A program made the translations under genes and the position numbers. Positions 1-64,000 of a DNA stretch of 64,000 nucleotides are shown one piece after another; within the stretch, counting starts at the first letter, position 1, and the number at the start of each line of letters is the position of its first letter. The notes beneath the pieces were generated by a model. The model saw nothing but the letters and a program-made list of their open reading frames with translations. It did no database searches and was not told the DNA's origin. Location of the stretch: assembly GCA_965153355.1 (NCBI GenBank), contig OZ231126.1, positions 11,594,001 to 11,658,000 of the forward strand, given 5' to 3'. The DNA is from Flaccisagitta enflata. Its lineage: Eukaryota > Chaetognatha > Sagittoidea > Aphragmophora.

Positions 1-762
1 AAACTTAATATGAGAGAAACTAAGGAAAATTGGTGATGGTTAGAAAGCTCTTCGAAAGATCTTTCATTTGAGTTGTGTCGCAACATTGTCGCTCAGATGG
101 TTTAGAAGCTATATCAATTTGAAAAACACTTCTCTTTTTTTGACCTTACGGTGTGTAAGCAACCATAACTTGAAAAAAATCTCTTGAAAACCATACTTAA
201 TCTTCTCCGATTGAGATGAAAATTGATATGGTGGTACAACATACCTTCCTCTAACAGCCCCTAAAATTTCATCCAAATCGGACAATTTTTACTATCATTT
301 ATACCATGCAAAAGATTTCAATGTTGGTGCGCAAAACTGTGGTTTGCAAAATCAGTGTTTGGGTTTTATTTAATATTTTGTTCATGAAGATATGGTTGAA
401 ATAAGGAAAAATCTATTACAGTTTTAGAGCCTTTTCAAAGATCTATGTTTTGGGCCCTCTTTCAAAGAAGTAAGCAGAGTATGAGTTCAAACAATGCAGA
501 AATAAACGCAAGTTTTTTTGAAATTGCATCATTGTCTAAGAATTTTGATGAGGCATAGTAAAGGAACATGCAAAAACGATGAAATTATTAGCAATTTTCC
601 TTTAATGATACACCGTCAGGGTGGAAAAAGAGTGGTTTTGTTTAAATCACTGTAACTACTAAACCGTTTGAGCCACCAGGTCCAGACACAACTCAAAAAA
701 AAGATTTTTCGAAGAGCTTTCCAATCATCACCAATTTTCCTTATTTTCACCTAAACTAAGTT
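1..762. mobile_element. Non-coding element with ~75-bp terminal inverted repeats (left end at or beyond window edge)
   Basis: The first ~95 bases (AAGGAAAATTGGTGATGG, AAAGCTCTTCGAAA, TTTGAGTTGTGTC) recur as a reverse complement at about 665-762. The two arms are roughly 80% alike over about 75 bp. The ~570 bp between them has no credible ORF. It looks like a MITE-type element in the intron downstream of transporter exon 24. The left end may lie outside the window, so no target duplication can be judged. Confidence 0.6.
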
Positions 763-812
763 GGTTAAAATTGGTTTTAAAAATCCGCCATTTTTTATGA
801 CGCCAAGGTTAC

Positions 813-825
813 ACACAGACACACA

Positions 826-922
<97 letters not shown>
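813..922. repeat. (CA)n microsatellite abutting a splice donor
   Basis: Nearly pure CA array with a few AGAC interruptions. Read on the minus strand it is (GT)n, and its first GT is the 5' splice site of transporter exon 24. Confidence 0.95.
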
Positions 923-57270
<56,348 letters not shown>

Positions 57271-57479
57271 GAATCGATCAGAATCAGCATCCTCTGTTTG
57301 ATGAATATGAAGTAAACAATAAATGGTGATTTCAAAATCGGGTCACACAAAAAGGGTTTATGTTTGATACATACATGAACCAATCTGAAATTTGACTACC
57401 GAGTACCGAGGCATACTCTCGACATTTTAAAGTTGTAACCTTTTATGTGCATTGTTCACTCTTTTTGTCTGGCGCTAAC

Positions 57480-57638
57480 AGGATACACGGCCAATACCAG
57501 TCGCGGACGGGTGGGTAGGGGCGGAAATGCGCGTTTTCGCACTTTCTCAACTCGATGACCTCTACGGACCAACCGACCAACCAACCGACCGACGGGTGGA
57601 CAAAGCCTCTTATAGAGTTGCTAGTCCGCGACTAAAAA
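57480..57638 (-). mobile_element. Hairpin-ended element, subfamily B
   Basis: ATACACGGCCAATACCAGTC, GCGGACGGGTGGGTAGGGGC, GACCAACCGACCAACCAACC, CCTCTTATAGAGTTGC, GTCCGCGACTAAAAA. It lies about 200 bp upstream of the transporter start codon. Confidence 0.85.
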
Positions 57639-57736
57639 GTATTGATATGGCAAAGGTGAAGAAGACGGCCGCATGTATGTCGCAACGTATGTTTTGGTAT
57701 TTTTTCACGCGATACCACTCTGACATTGAACATTTA

Positions 57737-57899
57737 GGGTCAACCCTACCCCTAAACTCAACCCTACCCCTAAACTCAACCCTACCCCTAAACTCAACCC
57801 TACCCCTAAACTCAACCCTACCCCTAAATTCAACCCTACCCCTAAACTGAACCCTACCCCTAAACTCAAATCTACCCCTAAACTCAACCCTACCCCTAA
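57737..57899. repeat. 18-bp minisatellite, about nine units
   Basis: Unit CCCTACCCCTAAACTCAA; each unit contains CCCTAA, the complement of the TTAGGG telomere motif, but the period is 18. Confidence 0.92.
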
Positions 57900-60237
57900 A
57901 ACCTGATTCGATCCTATCCGAATGTTAAACCCAGTTGAAATTAGTGATCAAACTACGGTTAGAAAGGTATACTTAGTGCGGCCGTCTCCTTCACGTAGAC
58001 TAAATATTGAGATTGATGAAAAATGTCAAAAAATGTCAAAAAATGTCAATAGTCCAGGATTAAGGTCAGTTTCCCTGCAGACCCCTCTCCCATCCACGTC
58101 CAGCCTCGCCTCGCTTGCATTGCCATTGATGGAATTTGATGCTAATTGCTGACACGACATCCGAGGCTTCTGAGATGTCAACGCTGAATTACCCGTTTCG
58201 CCGTCCATTCTAATTTTTAAGTCTGATTCATCCATTTTGATAAGTTAGTGATTTTGGAGGATGCCATTTAATCCACCACAATCAAAATCATGTCGAAAAT
58301 CCTTTGATTGCGCAACGAAGCAAATTGACTTTTTCATTAGATGTGCGCCAAAAATGACTTCTTCAAAGATAGTAAGATACTAAGCTTTGCACTTGTGTTA
58401 CGTTTCGGGTTATGCGACTTATTATTGATAATCGGAACCCGTCTTCTGAGGAGTGATTTGATTGGCCGAAAATCAAAAGGTAAGTTTAAGCGTGAAATGA
58501 GGTTCTACGATTTGATTGGTTGATCCAGTTGACTTTCCTGGAAAAGCGGTTTTGCTTCCCGGAATCGGAATTGAAGGCCTTTGAACTCTTTTTCTGTCTT
58601 TGTGAATGCGGATCTCAACTCTTTCTGATCGTCAACCAGACCAAGTTATGGATGCACAATGAAGTTGAGGTAGGCGCTAAGCGGAGGAACATCGCGTAGA
58701 TGATTCCTTTACATCATTTGTCTGTCAATATTCAGACGATTGCTTAAAGACTCGGTATGAGAATCAGTTCGCCCGACGGTAGGTGTGTCGGTCGGTATGA
58801 GAATCAGTTCGCCTGACGGTAGGTCTTTCGGTCGGTTCGTAACACTTTTCTGGATAGCGTGAAATCAGGCGAAATAGAATTAATAGATATTGCAGATAAT
58901 AGAGTATAACTACCCCTTTCGCTATAACTAATGCCCCTACCAACTCGAATGAGGGCACCTTTTTATCCGCAAAACTGCCCCTGCTTAGTACTCACCCTCA
59001 TTTACCATCGATACTCACCCCTGCCCTTAACCAATCGGGCGTGTATCCCTGCTTGTAGAATTCCCCAAAACAATAACCTTTTCAGATCTAATTTGCATAA
59101 ATAACAAATTATCTCTCATTTCCATTGATGTCTAGTGGAGCAAAAACGCCGATGTCTAGAAGAAACAAACCAAGGACAACATACTTTGAGAAAAAAAAAG
59201 AACAAACAAAAAACTTCCATTGTTTTTCAAAAACTGCATCTGAGAGGAGAGAACTATTCTATTTTCTGCTGCATGAAGCTTTTAGATTCTAATTCGCCGT
59301 CCTGAAATGTCAGTCTACTTGCTTAGCACTCTGCTCAATAGAGTCAGAAATTGGTTTGACTAATGCTTATTTATCACAGAGCACCATATGATTAAGTATC
59401 TATCAGTAGCCTCTCAACCTAAATCACCTCCTCACCCCATATTCACCCCAAAAAAGTAAGGCAGAACCATGCTTTCTTGACAGCGCCTTCAACGGTGATC
59501 CGGCTTCAGTCACTCATACGCTGCAAGCCTATTTTTTTCTTTTTTTTTGGCCTTTTGTAATGCTAAATTGCCCATGAAGAAATGGCACATGTTTAGTGGC
59601 GAATCAGCATGACTATCACCCCCAAATCACCTCCTAACCACCACTTATTCACGGTAATTCACCTATTTATGCATGTCTTAAAACTGCGTACTTAGATCTC
59701 TTGATCTTATTTCATTGATTTTTCAAAATGATTTCAGAATGAACTTAGCGATCACTGTCACCTTAAATTATAACCAAGAAAAAAAAATCCCAAACGCGTG
59801 CTTGCATACGAAAAGATGATTTGCACAAAATTGACCATTGATTTCCTAATTGACTACTGATTTCTTAACTTAGGACGAACGCACTACTTATCACTTTTGT
59901 TCAAAATGTAAAATAATAAAAGATATTGCTCCAACGGATATCACTTTGTTTTTATAATAGCCAATTAAAACATATGAACGGAAAACTGTTTATAGCCTAA
60001 GAACGTCGTTCGACCCATAATCGATTGCGGTAGCCGACAAAAAGCGAAGACGTCGCCGCAAACACTGGTAAAACTGCAACTAGCAAAGAATTGGTATACG
60101 TATATATTATCACAGCGCCGTTAGCGTTCTCTCGTTATGACATGAGTTTGCTTTGAATGCACTATGACTATCACATCATGTTGTTCTCTTGTTTCTACGT
60201 TGCACTCCGGTGAGCGAAGGACATGGTTCATTTGTCA
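57900..60237. other. Intergenic region between two minus-strand genes
   Basis: No convincing exon. A 39-bp tandem duplication (ATGAGAATCAGTTCGCCYGA) at about 58755-58836 belongs to a decayed hairpin-family copy whose tail may be GGGCGTGTATCCCTGCTTGT near 59040. The rest is AT-rich unique DNA. It should hold the transporter promoter and the end of the next gene. Confidence 0.5.
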
Positions 60238-61181
60238 TCACGCTGCACTCCAGTTGGCGAGAATGTTGTCCGAGTTTCGTGAAGAACGTTCGGAAATGCT
60301 GAGCGAAGACGCGTGATGATCTGCCGTTGGCTTCATATCGTCATCAACCGGCGGCAGAGTTGGTGAAGCGCCTCTTCCTCCGCCGCCGCCGCCTCTCCCG
60401 CCGCCGCCGCGGGTCGATTCAACGGCGCTCTCGATGCTAGCCCGCGCTTTTGTTCTTGGTCTGCTTTCGCGCTTACTATCCGCCTTGACGTTGGCGGAGG
60501 GACGGGTAGACTGTGGTGTTGTCTGCGGCTGCTGTTGCTGCTGTTGCTGTCTTTTCTGCCTTTCAATCGTTTCGAGTCTCGAATTCCATTCAACTTCTTT
60601 GACTTTAAACAGTTTTTCCGCCTGGACCATGGATGGAAGAAGATGAGGAATAGTACAGAACAAGTGACGTGGGGTCACAATATCGTTGCGAACGGGTGGG
60701 CAGGGGCTTCCAACCCCCACTCTCAAACTTACTCAAAAATGTATCTAAAACGCTCGTTTTCCCACTTTTCGACTCGATCGTCACGGAAGAACGGACAGAC
60801 GGACGGACGGACAAAGCCCCTTACAGAGTTGCTTGTCCACAACTACAAAGAGTAAAATATGCGTTCAGTGAGGGATATTGTTTGACTTGTTTCATGGTGA
60901 ACACCTTGCCTGAGTGAATTATCAGTCTATCATTTTCCATGAGCGAACAATGTAGCCCTCATAAATATCTTCAGGGAACGAGTTTACTCAGATCCCGCAT
61001 GAGCGAGGTTACTGTTACCCCGCATGCTCATGAGCGGGCTCACCTCGTCCTTGACGTTTCGTCTGCATTCGATGATTTTCTCCACATTATTGACTTCCTG
61101 ATTAAACGACTTTTCTTTGTCTCTTTGGATCTTCCTGACTGAATCGTGAGTTGATGCCGCGACGGCGAATTGATTGTAACG
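60238..61181 (-). CDS. 3' end of an unidentified coiled-coil protein gene (last two exons)
   Basis: Exons 61181-61044 (46 residues) and 60621-60238 (127 residues plus TGA), joined in phase 0. First exon RYNQFAVAASTHDSVRKIQR, then Lys/Glu-rich to RRNVKDE; second starts AEKLFKVKEVEWNSRLETIE, RQKR, seven Gln, then Ser/Arg/Lys-rich linker, a Gly/Arg tract (GGGGRGGGGGGRG) and SSLSISERSSRNSDNILANW. Heptad-like charge pattern suggests a coiled coil across the junction, with a disordered tail. I do not recognise the family. Upstream exons lie right of 61181 but could not be placed. Alternative frame of the first exon is open too, but does not join. Confidence 0.68.
60661..60848 (-). mobile_element. 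Hairpin-ended element, subfamily C
   Basis: ACAAGTGACGTGGGGTCACA tail, AATATCGTTGCGAACGGGTG, CCAACCCCCACTCTCAAACT, AACGCTCGTTTTCCCACTTT, GGACAGACGGACGGACGGAC, GAGTTGCTTGTCCACAACTA. It lies in the intron between the last two exons of the coiled-coil gene. Confidence 0.85.
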
Positions 61182-61263
61182 CTGAAAAATTAGTCAATTA
61201 ACCGTAATGGAATGAGTAATTAATTAGTCTTTCTGAATCATATCTGACTGAATCGTAACTCGC

Positions 61264-61560
61264 CGAGTTATGGCCAATATGCGCGCCTCGATGACTAAGA
61301 ATGAATGAATGAACGTTTTTTTTAATGAACGTTTTGAATGAATAGAAGGATAAAAGGAATTAATGCATGAATGATTGAACGACCGAATGAAAACGAAAGT
61401 AGGAAGTCGCAAGAGGTAGGAGGAATGAAAAAAAAAAAAGACACCGAAATCGTCCGTTTTGCACAGTTTTATCGTTAGTGTGACGGACAGACCAACCAAC
61501 CGACCGACTGACTGACGGATAAACTCGACCTCTTAGAGATGTGCGAGGAGGCACATTAAA
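61264..61560 (-). mobile_element. Hairpin-ended element, subfamily E, decayed
   Basis: GAGTTATGGCCAATATGCGC, GCCTCGATGACTAAGAATGA, short GAAT runs, GACAGACCAACCAACCGACC, CCTCTTAGAGATGTGCGAGG, AGGCACATTAAA. Confidence 0.75.
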
Positions 61561-61607
61561 GCAATCAAAAACCGAAAGACTCATGAACTATTAATCTGTC
61601 ATAATGA

Positions 61608-61955
61608 TTTCTAAGTGCGTCCGCGCACTTCTATAAGAGGTCATGTCCGTCGGTCGGTTGGTTGGTTGGTCGGTCGGTCGGTTGGTCGGTCGGTCACGCA
61701 AACGTTTGAAATGCGCAAAACGGCAGATTCTGACGTATTTCTTCATTCCTATCACCTATCATGCCTCACTACATTCATATTCATTCATTCATTCATTCAT
61801 TCATTCATTCATTCATTCATTCATTCATTCATTCATTCATTCATTCATTCATTCATTCATTCATTCATATATTCATTCATTCATATAAAACGTTCATTCA
61901 CAAAATCTTAATCAAGCGAGGCGCACTTATTGGCCTTCACTTGGCCTTGTTTTTC
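61608..61955 (+). mobile_element. Hairpin-ended element, subfamily E, complete, with (ATTC)n
   Basis: AAGTGCGTCCGCGCACTTCT hairpin, ATAAGAGGTCATGTCCGTCG, GGTCGGTTGGTTGG array, CTATCACCTATCATGCCTCA, ATTC array 61779-61868, AACGTTCATTCACAAAATCT, AAGCGAGGCGCACTTATTGG, CCTTCACTTGGCCTTGTTTT. Confidence 0.9.
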
Positions 61956-62073
61956 CTACTGGAAACGTGACCGGACGACGCGACTTATTTTAGCGACAAA
62001 TCACAGTCGATTTATGTCAGCGATTAGTGATGCGTGAACGGATTCTGTAAACGATCAGTGGAAATTTAGAAGA

Positions 62074-62230
62074 TAACAAGGCCGGATACACGGCAATCCA
62101 GTCGCGGATGGTTGGGCAGGAGCAGTAGCGCAAAATCCACTCGGAATTCAAAAATGTTACGTTACCGACGAACCGACCGACCGACACGGCAAGGTGTAGA
62201 CTGTAGAGTCGCGTGTCCGCGACTAAAAAA
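62074..62230 (-). mobile_element. Hairpin-ended element, subfamily D, complete
   Basis: AACAAGGCCGGATACACGGC, AATCCAGTCGCGGATGGTTG, CACTCGGAATTCAAAAATGT, GAACCGACCGACCGACACGG, GTCGCGTGTCCGCGAC then TAAAAAA. Confidence 0.92.
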
Positions 62231-62278
62231 GTTGTGAGTGTGAGTGTGCAACCAAACGTATCACGCCGTGTGCATGGC

Positions 62279-62501
<223 letters not shown>

Positions 62502-62740
62502 TTTCACTCACCCTCTGCACTGAAGCGGACCTGCAGCGCGTCACGCAACCGAGAATACAGGACATAACATTTTAAGAAGATTGTTTTTTGTTATCTTTTT
62601 TCGCGTCAAACCTACATTGGACACCGAAAAGCGGTAAGCTACACTTCTAATCGTGATTTGAATGCCGCGAGAGGATTAAATCTGGTTTTAAAAATCCCAT
62701 CGAGCATACATAACCATCACATCTCTCTATCAAAGCCCCA

Positions 62741-62800
62741 TCAATACAAGAACAAAACCCACAACAGGCCTCAATACAAGAACGAAACCCACAACAGGCC
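62741..62800. repeat. 30-bp tandem duplication
   Basis: TCAATACAAGAACAAAACCC(ACAACAGGCC) twice, one base different. 62800-63146 otherwise empty of recognised features. Confidence 0.9.
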
Positions 62801-63146
62801 TGACTTGACAGCCGTTGCAGATACAAAAACCAATCACAAACCAATATTGCTAAGGCGGGACCGACGGTTCGTCGGGCTTAGTAACCGACACAGCAACATA
62901 GAAAGTTGCGGGTTAGTGAACAATAAAATACTCAATAGTCATAACCAAAGTGAACCGTACATGTAGGTAATGAATCTTGCTTCTTTTTTGTTTTGTTACG
63001 GTTTGCTTCTTGAATTTATCTCCTTGATTATAAAAAGAAAAAAAATTGCGTCAATTACTCTCACACTTAGTTTATTCCTTGTTTTTACCACGGATGTAAA
63101 ACGTTTATATGAGAACTTCCATCGTATCGTATATGAGAATCGTTTA

Positions 63147-63347
63147 TTTTTAGTCGCGTGCTACGCGACTCTATACCCCGCTTTGTCCGTCCGTCGGTCG
63201 GTCGATCGGTTGGTCGGTCCCCATTTTACTTTTTTTATGTTTTTGCGGTCTTTGGCCTCACTGCTCCTTGCCAAATGCTTTAGTAACTCAAATACTGCCC
63301 CTGCCCACCCGCACGCGACTGAGGTAGCCGTGTATCCGGCCTTGTTT
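63147..63347 (+). mobile_element. Hairpin-ended element, subfamily A, complete
   Basis: TTTTTAGTCGCGTGCTACGC, GACTCTATACCCCGCTTTGT, CGGTCGGTCGATCGG array, CTCACTGCTCCTTGCCAAAT, GCACGCGACTGAGGTAGCCG, TGTATCCGGCCTTGTTT. TTTATT is present at both flanks and could be a target duplication. Confidence 0.9.
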
Positions 63348-63526
63348 ATTCACAAACGGATACGACCGAGACCGAGACCGATGCTTCCGTTGCTCTCCTA
63401 AAAGTTGGCCCCAGGGGACTTGTGAAATTGAATGAAACAACCGGGGATGATAAATGGAAGCGGAGGGACGGGGGTGGGGGTGGGGGCAGGGGGGGACGGC
63501 AGAAGAGGCCCGGCACAGTGAATACA

Positions 63527-63744
63527 TACATACATACATATAGATATACATACATACATACATACATACATACATACATACATACATACATACATACATA
63601 CATACATACATACATACATACATACATACATACATACATACATACATACATACATACATACATACATACATACATACATGCATACATACATACATACATA
63701 CATACATACATACATACATACATACATACATACATACATACATA
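63527..63744. repeat. (CATA)n array
   Basis: Near-pure ATAC tetranucleotide repeat. Preceded by a G-rich stretch (63463-63497). The following DNA to the window end has no gene; GAATGAAT begins again at about 63940. Confidence 0.97.
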
Positions 63745-64000
63745 AATCTAAAAAAATGTTACCGACCGTCTAACAGAACGCGCCCACTTAGAAATTTTTA
63801 TCAATGAAAATAGTGAAAACTCCTAAGTCGAAATCCATTTCATTCAGCCCGCCCGTGTGAAAAATTGTAAATGGACGTTTTGAGGTGCTACTGCCAGAAT
63901 GATCGTCTGCTCAACACTGTCAGTCTGTCTTTTAAAAAGGAATGAATGTATAGTAAAATATGCATGTACAAATGAATAAATGAATGGACGAATGAATGTA

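Noticed and set aside
58026-58235. 69-codon open frame starting MDESDLKIRMDG as first exon of the transporter
   Set aside because: No donor in the phase needed for exon 2; the exon at 57215-57270 fits exactly.

Overview
This is a eukaryotic, almost certainly metazoan, window: a multi-exon ABC transporter of the short MRP type (ABCC4-like) fills nearly all of the minus strand, and a mitochondrial-clan cytochrome P450 lies on the plus strand inside one of its introns. Genes have short exons with GT-AG introns, and the non-coding DNA is extremely rich in simple repeats and in nested transposable elements. An invertebrate is likely; I cannot name the lineage.

Transporter gene (minus, start codon near 57270, running off the left edge). 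I could place 24 consecutive coding exons whose phases all agree. They sum to 3,579 nt, i.e. 1,193 codons, and cover the N-terminus, TMD1, NBD1, a phospho-site-rich linker and most of TMD2. NBD2 lies outside the window. Three introns are very large because of mobile DNA: 3758-16875 (a long-inverted-repeat element that contains an LTR element, set in a split GAT array), 21077-39444 (many DNA transposons plus the P450 gene) and 40042-48960 (almost entirely one young LTR retrotransposon).

P450 gene (plus, 34882-38409): five exons, 557 residues, all main P450 motifs present. A second minus-strand gene enters from the right and ends at 60238; only its last two exons (coiled coil, poly-Gln, Gly/Arg-rich tail) are confidently seen.

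Mobile elements with defined ends: a hAT-type element with 8-bp target duplication (29893-33612) that holds a small hAT-type MITE with its own 8-bp duplication and a TA-flanked element; a TTA-flanked element with long TIRs (24368-27699) carrying a broken Cys-rich protein gene; an LTR element with only a gag ORF (5676-14089); and a Ty3/gypsy-type element with nearly identical LTRs (40190-48740).

The most unusual feature is a dispersed group of about 25 short elements (subfamilies A to E below). Each has a hairpin at one end, a CGTGTATCCGGCCTTGTT-like sequence at the other, a tetranucleotide microsatellite at a fixed place inside, and a 9-10 nt inverted match between the ends that changes in concert between copies. 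They explain most tetranucleotide arrays here. Terms used below: 'hairpin end' is the end with the TTTTTAGTCGCG-type palindrome; 'tail end' is the GGCCTTGTT end.
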